Below, one piece after another: positions 6,966-14,728 of a stretch of DNA of 40,332 nucleotides (its first letter is position 1; each line of letters begins with the position of its first letter). Where the stretch lies: NCBI GenBank assembly GCA_018818885.1, contig JAHIRB010000032.1, positions 1 through 40,332 on the forward strand, written 5' to 3'. Both the position numbers and the translations under genes were made by a program. Source of the stretch: Patescibacteria group bacterium (GTDB lineage: Bacteria > Patescibacteriota > Patescibacteriia > Buchananbacterales > SURF-54). The notes beneath the pieces are model-generated. The model had not been told where the DNA came from and ran no database searches. It saw nothing but the letters and a program-made list of their open reading frames with translations.

Positions 6966-7039
6966 GGGCCCGTAGTTCAGTTGGCTAGAACGCCTCCATG
7001 GCATGGAGGAGGTCAGGAGTTCGAGTCTCCTCGGGTCCA
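6966..7039 (+). tRNA. tRNA-Ala (anticodon GGC)
   Basis: Acceptor GGGCCCG/CGGGTCC with one G-U pair, D arm GTTCAGTTGGCTAGAAC, anticodon stem CCTCC/GGAGG with loop ATGGCAT (anticodon GGC), T arm AGGAG-TTCGAGT-CTCCT, discriminator A; CCA not encoded. The minus-strand ORF at 6960-7151 is a shadow of this gene. Confidence 0.94.
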
Positions 7040-7049
7040 CATAATATAA

Positions 7050-7150
7050 GGTTCTCAGCCAAAGGCTTGGGCCAGAGGCCCATCCCTGCCTGAGGCAGGC
7101 AGGCGCCTCTGGAGGAGATCCGCTTCTGGCGGAAATTCCCGCTGGGTCCA
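7050..7150. repeat. tRNA-end-like palindromic repeat E2 (after tRNA-Ala)
   Basis: GGTTCTCAGCCAAAGGCTTG, GCCAGAGGC, CCTGCCTGAGGCAGGCAGG, GCGCCTCTGGAG, then TTCTGGCGGAAATTCCCGC and TGGGTCCA. The final GGGTCCA equals the acceptor end of the tRNA-Ala just upstream. Confidence 0.55.
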
Positions 7151-7169
7151 TTTATAAATAATTCAATTT

Positions 7170-7910
7170 ATGACAAAAGAGGTAGAAAATTGGTGGAATG
7201 ATGCATCTCAAAGCTTCCAAGAAGATGCTAAACATCCAACAAATGACGCGGTTTATGGCCCATGGGTACCAAATGAAAGTAAATTAAAACTTTTGGGTAA
7301 TATAAAAGGTAAGAAAATACTTGAAATTGGATGTGGTGGTGCACAATGCAGTGTATATTTTGCTAAAAAAGGCGCAAAATGTACTGGAATTGATATATCA
7401 AAAAAACAACTTAAATTTGCAAAACAACTGATTGATAAAGAAAAAATCAAAGTAAAACTAATAAAAGGGGATATCCAAACCCTAAGCAAGATAAAATCAA
7501 ATAATTATGATATTGTATTTACAGCCTATGCTTTGCAATATGTCCCAGACTTAACAAAATGTTTTAAACAGGTGAATAGAGTTTTAAAAAAAGGAGGAAT
7601 ATTTGTATTTAGCTTTGATCATCCTTTTTGGAGGATTATTGATGGCAAAACTCTCAAATTTAGAGGCAGTTACCATAAAACTGGTAAATTTAGCAGAATT
7701 GAATATTGGCACGACGCAAAACAACATAAATTTGTCATGTACTTAAGAAAGCTAAGTGATATCTATAATAGTTTAGAAGAAGCCAAATTTCATGTTGAAA
7801 AAATACTAGAACCAGTTGATTTGAACAAAAAAGAACCATTATCTAAGCTATTTCCTAAAAAATTAGTCAAATTAATTCCTACTGCGGTAATCTTTAAATC
7901 AAAAAAATAA
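7170..7910 (+). CDS. Class I SAM-dependent methyltransferase
   Basis: The Rossmann methyltransferase core is clear: motif I ILEIGCGGAQCSVYFAKKGAKCTGIDIS (residues ~45-72) binds S-adenosylmethionine, KVKLIKGDIQTL supplies the next acidic residue, and YDIVFTAYALQYVPDLTKCFKQVNRVLKKGGIFVFSF forms motifs II-III. The N-terminus WWNDASQSFQEDAKHPTNDAVYGPW and the C-terminal half are typical of UbiE/Methyltransf_11-type small-molecule enzymes. The substrate is unknown. It starts 20 bp after repeat E2, with no Shine-Dalgarno site. The hydrolase at 7952 follows by 41 bp and may be co-transcribed. Confidence 0.9.
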   Translation: MTKEVENWWNDASQSFQEDAKHPTNDAVYGPWVPNESKLKLLGNIKGKKILEIGCGGAQCSVYFAKKGAKCTGIDISKKQLKFAKQLIDKEKIKVKLIKGDIQTLSKIKSNNYDIVFTAYALQYVPDLTKCFKQVNRVLKKGGIFVFSFDHPFWRIIDGKTLKFRGSYHKTGKFSRIEYWHDAKQHKFVMYLRKLSDIYNSLEEAKFHVEKILEPVDLNKKEPLSKLFPKKLVKLIPTAVIFKSKK

Positions 7911-7951
7911 TTTCAACAAACTCTTATTCAGGGTCTCAAACAACATCTCAA

Positions 7952-8521
7952 GTGAAAAAACGAGCTTACATTATTCATGGCTGGGATGGAAAACCAAACT
8001 CTAACTGGTTTCCCTGGCTTAAACAAGAACTTGAAAAGAACGATTTTGATGTTATTTTACCTCAAATGCCAGATCCAGAAGTACCAACTATTGAAAAATG
8101 GGTTGGATATTTAGATAAACTTGTAAAAAACCCAGACGAAAACACGTATTTGATAGGCCATAGCATGGGATGTCAAGCAATTATTAGATATTTAGAAAAA
8201 ATTAATACTAAAATTGGTGGTATTATTCTAGTTGCAGGTTTTTTTACACTGACCAATCTTGAAACTCAAGAAGAACAAAATATTGCTAAACCCTGGTTAG
8301 AAACTTTAATCAATTTTAAGAAAGTTAAAAACTCAACAAATCATATAATAAGTTTGTTTTCTGATAATGACCCATATGTACCAGCAGAAAACTTTGATTT
8401 ATTCAAAAATAACCTAAAGGCAGAAGTAATTGTCAAAAAGAATGCCGGACATTTTAATGAAAGTGATGGTTTTACCAAACTGCCACTTGTTTTAAAAAAA
8501 GTACTCAAAATTTCAAAATAA
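7952..8521 (+). CDS. RBBP9/YdeN-family serine hydrolase
   Basis: Small alpha/beta hydrolase of 189 aa with a GTG start. The N-terminus RAYIIHGWDGKPNSNWFPWLKQELEKNDFDVILPQMPDPEVP is characteristic of the RBBP9/YdeN (DUF1749-like) group. The nucleophile elbow GHSMGCQA puts the catalytic Ser near residue 71. The Asp lies in FSDNDPYVPAENF and the His in AGHFNESDGF, so the triad is complete. The cellular substrate of this family is poorly known. It follows the methyltransferase closely and is ended by a hairpin terminator at 8529-8565. Confidence 0.9.
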   Translation: MKKRAYIIHGWDGKPNSNWFPWLKQELEKNDFDVILPQMPDPEVPTIEKWVGYLDKLVKNPDENTYLIGHSMGCQAIIRYLEKINTKIGGIILVAGFFTLTNLETQEEQNIAKPWLETLINFKKVKNSTNHIISLFSDNDPYVPAENFDLFKNNLKAEVIVKKNAGHFNESDGFTKLPLVLKKVLKISK

Positions 8522-8528
8522 CTTAAAA

Positions 8529-8565
8529 AAACAAAAATTGACCGATATATATGGTCTTTTTGTTT
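8529..8565. terminator. Intrinsic terminator (AAACAAAAA-GACC type)
   Basis: AAACAAAAA-tt-GACC-gatatatat-GGTC-TTTTTGTTT; functional on either strand by symmetry. The terminator at 10339-10372 has the same design. Confidence 0.75.
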
Positions 8566-8632
8566 ACTTAAAATACTTTTTGTGTAAAGATAACTAGGAT
8601 ATTCACGCTCATAAGATAAAAAGGAGGTAGGT

Positions 8633-9001
8633 ATGAATATCAAATGCTATTTTTTGCTGCTTTGCTTGATTTTGTGTCCAACCATAGTCAATGCTGAACA
8701 AATGAATGGAACTCTTAAAATAATTACAGATCCTGAAGCAAAGAAATCTTATGTAATTGTATTAAGAGATTTTGATGCGTGGTTCATTAAAAAAAGGGGG
8801 GTAAATGAAAAAGTAACTCTGGAAACTATATCAAAAGAAAGTAAGTTGGTACTACATAAATCAGTGAAACAAAACGTCAATAATATACCCACAATTATGG
8901 TGGAATTGTTTATGAATAAAAATGCCGATTCTAATAGCAAAATTATACAAGGAGGTACGGTAAGAATAGAAAAAACAAAATACGATAAGTATATTGAATA
9001 A
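8633..9001 (+). CDS. Small secreted protein, 122 aa
   Basis: The start is fixed by the strong AAAAGGAGGT 6-7 nt before the ATG. The N-terminus MNIKCYFLLLCLILCPTIVNA|EQ is a classic signal peptide with an A-x-A-like cleavage site near residue 22, so the mature protein (~100 aa) is exported. The rest is Lys-rich and probably beta-structured (GTLKIITDPEAKKSYVIVLRDFDAWFIKKRGV, GGTVRIEKTKYDKYIE). No family is recognised. It is a single-gene unit: terminators flank it on both sides and its own ribosome site is much stronger than those of the core genes. Confidence 0.72.
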   Translation: MNIKCYFLLLCLILCPTIVNAEQMNGTLKIITDPEAKKSYVIVLRDFDAWFIKKRGVNEKVTLETISKESKLVLHKSVKQNVNNIPTIMVELFMNKNADSNSKIIQGGTVRIEKTKYDKYIE

Positions 9002-9041
9002 TGCGCATAGATTTAAACTCTTAATCTATGCGCAATTTTTT
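9002..9041 (+). terminator. Intrinsic terminator
   Basis: 12-bp stem TGCGCATAGATT (9002-9013) / AATCTATGCGCA (9023-9034) followed by a T run, immediately after the stop codon. Confidence 0.85.
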
Positions 9042-9042
9042 G

Positions 9043-9071
9043 TTTACAATTTTTTGTACATATGATAAGAA
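9043..9071 (+). promoter_or_regulatory. Putative promoter of the 9113 gene
   Basis: TTTACA, 17 nt, TAAGAA within TATGATAAGAAG; the same TATGATAAGA string occurs at the -10 of the large RNA at 32.4 kb. Confidence 0.5.
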
Positions 9072-9112
9072 GAAGTTAAGCACGGTAAACACAAAACTTT
9101 AGGAGGTATCTC

Positions 9113-9559
9113 ATGAACTTTAAACAAATCATTAAACAGCTACTACCGATAACTACGCTTATATTGTTTTTATTGGCAAGCGCAACTTTTGGGCAAAAAA
9201 CGGAGGAATCTGATTTTGGATGTCTTTATAAAATTGACAAGGACGGAGCGATAACAGTCGAATTTGATTTTACAATCGAAATTATTGGTAAACTTGATGG
9301 TCAAATCAAATTTGTGAAAAAATGTGTTATTCAAAAGGGCAGCAGATTATTGCCTCTCGGACGAGATTCAAAAAATTTTGAGCACTATCAATTCCTCGAA
9401 GGCCCCAACGGTAAAGAACCGCAAAACGAATGCGAAGAGTATTTACTACAACTTAAAGAATTTCCGATACATGTAAAGTTTCTTCGCAACATATTTTGTC
9501 CGAGAAATCCGGAAAAGCCAAATAAAACCACAAAAAAAATTGCTGTAGCAAGAAGCTAG
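9113..9559 (+). CDS. Small secreted protein, 148 aa
   Basis: The start is set by TAGGAGGT 6-7 nt upstream. The N-terminus has Lys residues and a hydrophobic core (LLPITTLILFLLASATFG|QK), giving signal-peptide cleavage near residue 27. The mature part has four Cys residues (FGCLYKI, KKCVIQ, NECEEY, IFCPRN), which could form two disulfides outside the membrane, and a repeated beta-like stretch (GAITVEFDFTIEIIGKLDGQIKFVKK). No family is recognised. Like the previous gene it stands alone between a promoter and a strong terminator, and it looks like an accessory secreted product. Confidence 0.7.
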   Translation: MNFKQIIKQLLPITTLILFLLASATFGQKTEESDFGCLYKIDKDGAITVEFDFTIEIIGKLDGQIKFVKKCVIQKGSRLLPLGRDSKNFEHYQFLEGPNGKEPQNECEEYLLQLKEFPIHVKFLRNIFCPRNPEKPNKTTKKIAVARS

Positions 9560-9584
9560 CGGACTGTGCTACACAGTAATAATC

Positions 9585-9618
9585 GACGCGCATCATAATA
9601 CGATGCGCGTCTTAACTT
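9585..9618 (+). terminator. Intrinsic terminator
   Basis: 10-bp stem GACGCGCATC-ataatac-GATGCGCGTC followed by TTAACTTT; the T tract is imperfect. Confidence 0.65.
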
Positions 9619-9685
9619 TAAAATTAATTATCGACATTAATATTCTATGGTATAATATAATAGCAGTATTTAAATTTACATAAAT

Positions 9686-10315
9686 ATGAAATCAAATAAA
9701 GGTTTTTCAAAAAACTTAATAATTATAGGTATAGCAGTTATAATATTGATTATTGTGGTTGGCTGGGCATTTTTTTATTTAAGTAAAAATAATAGCCAAC
9801 AAAATGGAAAACTTATAGGCGGTGATAAAGATGAACACGGTTGTCTTGTTGCAGCAGGATATTCTTGGTGTGAACCTAAACAAAAATGTCTTAGATCTTT
9901 TGAAGAACCATGCGAGGTAGTCTTATCCAAATTTTTTCAAGATCTTTCAGTAAAAACAAATATTAATTTTTCTCAATCAGAAAAAGCTAATTTTGTCTGG
10001 GTTAAAATTCAAAACGATAAGAAAGCTTATGTAAATGCAGCTGGTTTTAAAGTTATTGCTAATTCATTAAATAATAATGATTTTGGTAAGATTAAAAATT
10101 TTATTAAAGGAGAAAATTTTGATGAAGACCAATTAAACACTTTTACTACTACAAGTAATAGCAGTGACAGCTATATTGAGCCTAATCACAATTTAGTTTG
10201 CAAGGTAAATAGTGTTAGAACAGATTTTGATATTGATAATCCTGATACTGTACTTTCCGACGACTCAAATTCTTTAAATAATGTTACTGTTCAATGCGCT
10301 GTTATTAATGATTAA
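9686..10315 (+). CDS. Membrane-anchored extracytoplasmic protein with Cys-rich GYSWC motif
   Basis: One N-terminal membrane segment (residues ~10-32, LIIIGIAVIILIIVVGWAFFYL) anchors a ~175-aa outer domain. Just outside the membrane is GCLVAAGYSWCEPKQKCLRSFEEPC, a four-Cys module of the type C-x7-WC-x5-C-x6-C that occurs in exported proteins of candidate phyla. A globular domain follows, with a further Cys pair (LVCKVNS, VQCAVIND). The function is unknown. There is no Shine-Dalgarno site; an upstream AT-rich region (GGTATAATATAATAG) may hold the promoter. A hairpin terminator follows. Confidence 0.75.
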   Translation: MKSNKGFSKNLIIIGIAVIILIIVVGWAFFYLSKNNSQQNGKLIGGDKDEHGCLVAAGYSWCEPKQKCLRSFEEPCEVVLSKFFQDLSVKTNINFSQSEKANFVWVKIQNDKKAYVNAAGFKVIANSLNNNDFGKIKNFIKGENFDEDQLNTFTTTSNSSDSYIEPNHNLVCKVNSVRTDFDIDNPDTVLSDDSNSLNNVTVQCAVIND

Positions 10316-10338
10316 TAGCTAACTATCATAAATATATT

Positions 10339-10372
10339 AAACAAAAATCGACTAATAAGTCTTTTTTTGTTT
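10339..10372. terminator. Intrinsic terminator
   Basis: AAACAAAAA-tc-GACT-aata-AGTC-TTTTTTTGTTT, same architecture as at 8529-8565. Confidence 0.75.
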
Positions 10373-10382
10373 AATTTTCTAC

Positions 10383-10458
10383 TTGACAAATAAACCAAAT
10401 CTAATCTAAGATTTCTGTTGAAATGCAAGTGGACAAAAACCCAATTTAAGATTATAAT
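10383..10458 (+). promoter_or_regulatory. Tandem promoters of trxA
   Basis: Distal: TTGACA (10383-10388), 18 nt, TAAGAT. Proximal: TGGACA (10430-10435), 17 nt, perfect TATAAT (10453-10458). The leader of ~30 nt has no Shine-Dalgarno site. Confidence 0.65.
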
Positions 10459-10494
10459 AAGATAGTCCTTAATTATTATTTATCAATTATTTTT

Positions 10495-10821
10495 ATGGCA
10501 GATCTAACATTTACTGATCAAAACTTTAAGGAGGAAGTATTAGATTCAAAAATACCAGTACTAGTTGATTTTTGGGCCTCATGGTGCGGACCATGCAAAA
10601 CTCAAGGTCCAATTATCGATAAGCTTGCAACAGAGTTCGAAGGAAAAGAAATAAAGATCGGTAAAATGAATGTAGAAGAAAACAACAAAACTCCAAGCCA
10701 ATATCAAGTAATGAGTATTCCAACATTAATAATATTTAAAGAGGGAAAACCAACTGACGTAATTTCTGGTGTAACTGAAATTGATATCTTAAAAAATAAA
10801 ATTGACGCTTTGTTAAAATAA
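10495..10821 (+). CDS. trxA: Thioredoxin
   Basis: Classical 108-aa cytoplasmic thioredoxin. The redox site is WCGPC with Cys31 and Cys34, preceded by VLVDFWAS (buried Asp25), and the conserved cis-proline is in MSIPTLIIF. It reduces protein disulfides and is itself reduced by thioredoxin reductase, which is encoded 52 bp downstream, so the pair forms a complete NADPH-driven thiol system. A hairpin terminator between the two genes can set the TrxA/TrxB ratio. Two promoters lie upstream. No Shine-Dalgarno site is present. Confidence 0.97.
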   Translation: MADLTFTDQNFKEEVLDSKIPVLVDFWASWCGPCKTQGPIIDKLATEFEGKEIKIGKMNVEENNKTPSQYQVMSIPTLIIFKEGKPTDVISGVTEIDILKNKIDALLK

Positions 10822-10828
10822 TTTTTTT

Positions 10829-10865
10829 AAAATTTAGGCGCCTTTAGTGGCGCTTTAAATTTTTT
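10829..10865 (+). terminator. Intercistronic terminator between trxA and trxB
   Basis: AAAATTTA-g-GCGCC-tttagt-GGCGC-t-TTAAATTTT followed by T residues; it ends 8 nt before the trxB ATG, so trxB needs readthrough or its own start. Confidence 0.7.
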
Positions 10866-10873
10866 ACGAAAAA

Positions 10874-11824
10874 ATGACATCCAAAAAAACAATATACGAC
10901 GTAATAGTAATAGGTGGCGGTCCTGCCGGACTTGCTGCATCTTTATATACTTCCAGAAGAACTCTAAAAACATTATTAATTACTAAGGATGTAGGGGGAC
11001 AAACAATTTTAACTACTAAGATAGAAAATTATCCTGGCATTGATTTAATTGATGGCATTACTTTGACACAAAACTTCGTAAAGCAAGCCGAAAAGCATGG
11101 CTTAGAAAACATCGGCTACGAAGTTACCAAAGTTGAAAAGTTAAATGAGCATTTTGAAGTATCCGCTAATGGTACAAAATATAAATCCCGAGCACTAATA
11201 ATTGCTTTTGGCTTGGAACACAGACATCTTGGCGTTCCTGGTGAAATTAAATTAACTGGTAGGGGAGTTTCTTATTGTGCAACTTGTGATGCACCATTAT
11301 TTAGAGGAAAAGACGTGGCAATAGTTGGTGGAGGAAACTCAGCTTTAGATGCTGCTATACTTCTTTCCAAAATTGCTAACGATGTAACTGTTATCCATCG
11401 TGCAGATGGCTTCCGCGCTGACGAAATAACTCAAGACAAAATTCGAAATTCCAAAAATATCACAACGATGATGGAAAGCCAAGTTACAGAAGTTAAAGGT
11501 GATACCACCGTAAAAAGTATAATAGTTACTAACAACAAAACTAGGAAAGAAACCGAATTATATTTGGACGGAGTTTTTATAGAAATCGGTTACGTAGCAA
11601 AAACAGAATGGCTAAAAGGTTTAGTTGATCTTAATAAACATGGAGAAGTAATTGTTGATAAAAATTCTCAAACTTCAACTGCTGGAATTTTTGCTGCCGG
11701 CGATATAACAGATATTAATCATAAACAAATCGTAATTGCCGCCGGCCAAGGTGCAACAGCCGCTTTGGAAGCCTACAAATATTTAGCAAAAATGAAAGGC
11801 ACAGAAACACCAGACTGGAATTAG
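10874..11824 (+). CDS. trxB: Thioredoxin-disulfide reductase
   Basis: Flavoprotein of 316 aa that passes electrons from NADPH through FAD to thioredoxin. The FAD-binding GGGPAGLAASLYTSRR is near residues 14-29, the redox-active CATC (Cys135, Cys138) sits in SYCATCDAPLF, the NADPH-binding GGGNSALDAA follows, and the C-terminal FAD motif is IFAAGDITDINHKQIVIAAGQG. Length and order are typical of bacterial low-molecular-weight TrxR. It follows trxA. A good hairpin terminator ends it. Confidence 0.96.
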   Translation: MTSKKTIYDVIVIGGGPAGLAASLYTSRRTLKTLLITKDVGGQTILTTKIENYPGIDLIDGITLTQNFVKQAEKHGLENIGYEVTKVEKLNEHFEVSANGTKYKSRALIIAFGLEHRHLGVPGEIKLTGRGVSYCATCDAPLFRGKDVAIVGGGNSALDAAILLSKIANDVTVIHRADGFRADEITQDKIRNSKNITTMMESQVTEVKGDTTVKSIIVTNNKTRKETELYLDGVFIEIGYVAKTEWLKGLVDLNKHGEVIVDKNSQTSTAGIFAAGDITDINHKQIVIAAGQGATAALEAYKYLAKMKGTETPDWN

Positions 11825-11859
11825 TTAAGCAGACAAGCTGGTAAGCAGTAAGCACACCT

Positions 11860-11881
11860 CCGCCAAAATTGGCGGTTTTTT
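11860..11881 (+). terminator. Intrinsic terminator of trxB
   Basis: CCGCCAA-aa-TTGGCGG followed by TTTTTT. Confidence 0.85.
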
Positions 11882-11941
11882 GTTTTACTTACTTGACTAT
11901 ATTTAATAACTAATGCAAGGTAATATATGAAGGAGGGGAAC

Positions 11942-12835
11942 TTGATCATTTACAAAAGAAAGAGGGTGACAAAAATGGATTTAATTCCAATACAATGTCC
12001 ATACTGTCGCATTAAAGCTTCAATGAAAAGACCCGTGATGATCCCTAGTGTTAGTCCATGTCCAAAATGCGACAAGTTTGTAATGTTTTTGCTAGATAAA
12101 TTATGGAAGGTAGACCAAAAAATCATGGAGGAGCACGATTCAGAAGAAATGCCTGTTTACTTACAATCGCGTGCGCGACAAATCGTCGCTGAAAACTCAG
12201 ACTATGAAAGTTTGGAAGAAGCGATTGTCGATACAATAACCAATGCCTACAACAGTGATGAATGGGATGAAAATCCTACTGAAGTGGTTGTACAACCATC
12301 AAAGCCAAAAATATGTCCGTGTCCATATTGTGCTCATCAAACTCCCATCATTTATATGTCGGGAGACAATATTCCATTTGGTCCATGTCCAAAATGCAAA
12401 AACTATACCGCGCACTACCTTGGCAATTTGGAAAAATTAAACCAAAAAATTATGCGAGGAGGCAATACAAAAGCAATAGAAAAATACCTCAAACACCTGC
12501 CGGAGATATTACTTAGGTGTACTATAAGGAGAAAAGAAGAAAAGGAGATACTGTCACATTACCTTGGATCAAACAAAAGATTAAGTGCTTCTGAAAAGTG
12601 GGAGCTAAATATTGCTCTAGATAAAGCCAAATCAGAAGAAGCATTTCTCGAACTTTTCAAAGTCACGGATCCAAAACAAAAAAAACTGCAAGAAGCTATC
12701 AAGAAAGGAAAGTTAAGCCCTACTATTAGAGTCAAAGGCGAAAAAATTGATGCAACTTTCATTTTTTGCATGAATGTTATGATCAAAACTATTGGTATCG
12801 ATAAATTTGTCAAAGCCATACTCGATGATGAGTAA
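11942..12835 (+). CDS. Tandem zinc-ribbon protein
   Basis: Three starts are possible: ATG 11927 (which overlaps the ribosome site), TTG 11942 placed 5 nt after AGGAGG, and ATG 11975 (MDLIPIQCPYC). I list 11942 because of AGGAGG; 11975 is also plausible. The protein has two copies of a module: CPYC-x17-19-CPKC zinc ribbon followed by L-x-KL-x4-QKIM (first at ~IQCPYCRIKA, second at CPCPYCAHQT). Each module probably binds one zinc. The C-terminal ~110 residues are helical and charged. No enzyme motif is seen, so a nucleic-acid or protein adaptor role is only a guess. It is a single-gene unit with its own terminator. Confidence 0.7.
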   Translation: MIIYKRKRVTKMDLIPIQCPYCRIKASMKRPVMIPSVSPCPKCDKFVMFLLDKLWKVDQKIMEEHDSEEMPVYLQSRARQIVAENSDYESLEEAIVDTITNAYNSDEWDENPTEVVVQPSKPKICPCPYCAHQTPIIYMSGDNIPFGPCPKCKNYTAHYLGNLEKLNQKIMRGGNTKAIEKYLKHLPEILLRCTIRRKEEKEILSHYLGSNKRLSASEKWELNIALDKAKSEEAFLELFKVTDPKQKKLQEAIKKGKLSPTIRVKGEKIDATFIFCMNVMIKTIGIDKFVKAILDDE

Positions 12836-12857
12836 AAATAAAGGAGGAGATAAAAAT

Positions 12858-12890
12858 AGCAGAGGTGAATTACCCCTCTGCTTTTCTTTT
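12858..12890 (+). terminator. Intrinsic terminator
   Basis: GCAGAGG-tgaattacc-CCTCTGC followed by TTTTCTTTTT. An orphan AAGGAGGAG at 12841-12849, just before it, has no start codon behind it. Confidence 0.8.
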
Positions 12891-12901
12891 TACTTGACTT
12901 A

Positions 12902-12930
12902 TCGACAATTTTAGGTAAAGATATTATACA
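12902..12930 (+). promoter_or_regulatory. Putative promoter of the 12992 gene
   Basis: TCGACA, 17 nt, TATACA; start near 12937. Confidence 0.45.
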
Positions 12931-12991
12931 GATATGTTATTGACTAATCTCAATGGTGAAAAAGCTATGCTAGAAATAAAGGAGAGGAGAC

Positions 12992-13486
12992 ATGAAAGTC
13001 TACGAAAGTGTACACATCCATTTCTGCCCAGGATGCGATAAAGAAATTTGGTTTGATACTTCTATCAAATGCGAAGAGAATTTGAAAAAAGAAATCAAAC
13101 TGATATGCCCGCATTGTCAATACCAAATATTGCGATGCAGTCGAGCCGCACTGCCATTTGCTCTTGCTGAAAGCAAAATATGCTTTATGGATATCAAAAT
13201 GGAATGTCCGTGGTGTGACGCACTACACCAAATGAGCATACTTGCAGATTGGCAAGTGCATCCGTATGTCTGTCAAAACTGCAGACAGACAACACTCATT
13301 ATCTTCGAAGACGCGATATTGATTGATTCTCAAGTAGCATCAGAATCTAGTATTGAGACTATCAGTCAATATCTGCGCGAGGTGGAACAACTACACCCAG
13401 ATATTGCCTACTGCGCTTCAATTTCAATTTCCCAGGGCAATATCTTGCGTAACAGCACAATCCAACCACAATTGGTTGCAACGTAA
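12992..13486 (+). CDS. Cys-rich double zinc-ribbon protein, 164 aa
   Basis: The start follows AAAGGAGAGGAG closely. Two four-Cys sets are visible: FCPGC...ICPHC (residues ~11-46) and ECPWC...VCQNC (~70-97), each spaced as a zinc ribbon, followed by a helical C-terminal part (SIETISQYLREVEQLHPDIAYC). The layout of two CPxC pairs plus a helical tail repeats that of the 11942 gene, so the two are likely distant relatives in neighbouring cassettes. The function is unknown. It has its own promoter-like sequence and strong terminator. Confidence 0.7.
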   Translation: MKVYESVHIHFCPGCDKEIWFDTSIKCEENLKKEIKLICPHCQYQILRCSRAALPFALAESKICFMDIKMECPWCDALHQMSILADWQVHPYVCQNCRQTTLIIFEDAILIDSQVASESSIETISQYLREVEQLHPDIAYCASISISQGNILRNSTIQPQLVAT

Positions 13487-13507
13487 CATGTTTTTGGACT
13501 TTAGCCA

Positions 13508-13544
13508 GAGGCAGAAAAGCCGAACCTTTCTGCCTCCTTTTTTT
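13508..13544 (+). terminator. Intrinsic terminator
   Basis: 10-bp stem GAGGCAGAAA-agccgaacc-TTTCTGCCTC followed by CTTTTTTT. Confidence 0.85.
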
Positions 13545-13547
13545 ATT

Positions 13548-13574
13548 AAAAAAAACCTCCATTGCTGGAAGTTT
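13548..13574 (-). terminator. Minus-strand terminator facing the previous one
   Basis: On the minus strand CTTCCA-gcaa-TGGAGG followed by eight T residues; would end the 13655 gene transcript. Confidence 0.55.
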
Positions 13575-13654
13575 AGATACTATATAAACGCCTTCAATTA
13601 TTTTGAAGTCAAAATTCTTTGTTTTTGTGCAGACAAGATGTTTCGTCCTTGACT

Positions 13655-13831
13655 TTAATGTAAAGTCTTAAGTAAGATCTCGTTCATCTCTTCCATCAGC
13701 ATCATGTCGCGTAACACTGATCTTACTTTTGGGTCTGGTGATTGATGAGCCATCTGTCGATAGCAACGAATCAACTTTTCTTCTGCCACAATTGCACGTC
13801 TTTTGGCTTTTGTTACTTCTACGTTTTTCAT
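13655..13831 (-). CDS. Mini ferritin/rubrerythrin-like helical protein, 58 aa
   Basis: The track start lies upstream, but GGGAGGG 4 nt before the ATG at 13831 favours MKNVEVTKAKRRAIVAEEK. The peptide is one helical hairpin: AEEKLIRCYRQMAHQSPDPKVRSVLRDMMLMEEMNEILLKTL. This resembles half of a ferritin-like/rubrerythrin bundle (E-x3-Y-x2-A...DP-x-V-x3-L-x3-EE-x-x). The usual EExxH histidine is replaced by Asn, so metal binding is uncertain and a dimer would be needed to complete a four-helix bundle. It has its own promoter and terminator. Confidence 0.6.
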   Translation of the reverse strand: MKNVEVTKAKRRAIVAEEKLIRCYRQMAHQSPDPKVRSVLRDMMLMEEMNEILLKTLH

Positions 13832-13859
13832 ACGCCCTCCCATTTTTGTTTGGGTATTT

Positions 13860-13889
13860 ATTTTATGTCAAAAATGACTTGTTTGTCAA
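13860..13889 (-). promoter_or_regulatory. Promoter of the 13655 gene
   Basis: On the minus strand TTGACA, 18 nt, TAAAAT. Confidence 0.6.
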
Positions 13890-13924
13890 TGGTCTTTTGA
13901 TTTATTAAAGATGATGAATTTTGA

Positions 13925-13940
13925 TGTTTCACGTGCTTAA
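13925..13940. promoter_or_regulatory. Degenerate parS-like half site
   Basis: TGTTTCACGTG matches one half and the centre of the parS consensus, but the right half reads CTTAA instead of AAACA. Weak on its own; noted because a better site lies at 6877. Confidence 0.25.
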
Positions 13941-14001
13941 TCATACTTTTCCCCAAGCTTTAAACAAGTTATAATGAACACATCAACACTATTTACACAC
14001 T

Positions 14002-14613
14002 ATGCAAACACCAAATAGAATTTACGAAAATAAGCTAAAAAGAAAAGGTTTTTTAAATATTGTAGGGATTGACGAAGCAGGAAGAGGAGCCTGGGCTGGT
14101 CCAATTGTTGCTGGGGCAATTATACTACCAAAACGTTTAACATCAAAAATTAAAATCAATGATTCAAAAAAATTAACAGCTAAACAACGCCAAACTTCTT
14201 ATGACTGGTTGATAAAAAATAGTTTAAGTTGGTCAGTGGCCTCAGTTTCGCAGGAAACCATTGATAAAATTGGAATTCAAAAATCTAACATTCTTGCTTT
14301 TAAAACAGCCGTAAAGAACTTAAAAATTATTCCAGACTATATTTTAGTTGATGCGATAAATTTTAAATACAAAAAATACCAAGTTGAGCCAATTATAAAA
14401 GGTGATCAAAAAATCGTAAGTATTGCTGCTGCCTCCATCATCGCTAAAGTCTATCGAGATAACCTACTAAAAATGTTTCACAACAAACACCCTCAATACG
14501 GTTTTGACAGACACAAAGGCTATGGCACAAAAAAGCACTATGATATGATTTGTAAAAATGGAATTTGCAAACTTCACCGAAAATCCTACCACCCAATCAA
14601 AGGCTTTATGTAA
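14002..14613 (+). CDS. rnhB: Ribonuclease HII
   Basis: RNase HII cuts the RNA strand of RNA/DNA hybrids and starts removal of single ribonucleotides from DNA. The N-terminal signature GIDEAGRGAWAGPIVAGAIILP holds catalytic Asp24 and Glu25 and the GRG motif. INDSKKLTAKQR and YILVDAINF supply further conserved residues, and KGDQKIVSIAAASIIAKVYRD is the typical family block. The length of 203 aa is normal. A TATAAT at 13970-13975 gives a ~20-nt leader without a Shine-Dalgarno site. A word-permuted intergenic run follows the gene. Confidence 0.96.
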   Translation: MQTPNRIYENKLKRKGFLNIVGIDEAGRGAWAGPIVAGAIILPKRLTSKIKINDSKKLTAKQRQTSYDWLIKNSLSWSVASVSQETIDKIGIQKSNILAFKTAVKNLKIIPDYILVDAINFKYKKYQVEPIIKGDQKIVSIAAASIIAKVYRDNLLKMFHNKHPQYGFDRHKGYGTKKHYDMICKNGICKLHRKSYHPIKGFM

Positions 14614-14728
14614 ATTTATAGATATAGTATAATAAATTCAATTAACAAAGTACAAGGTACAATTAACAAATTGCTTATAAAAATGCTAACTAATTGATAC
14701 TTGTACATTGTAAATTGTAACTAAGCAT

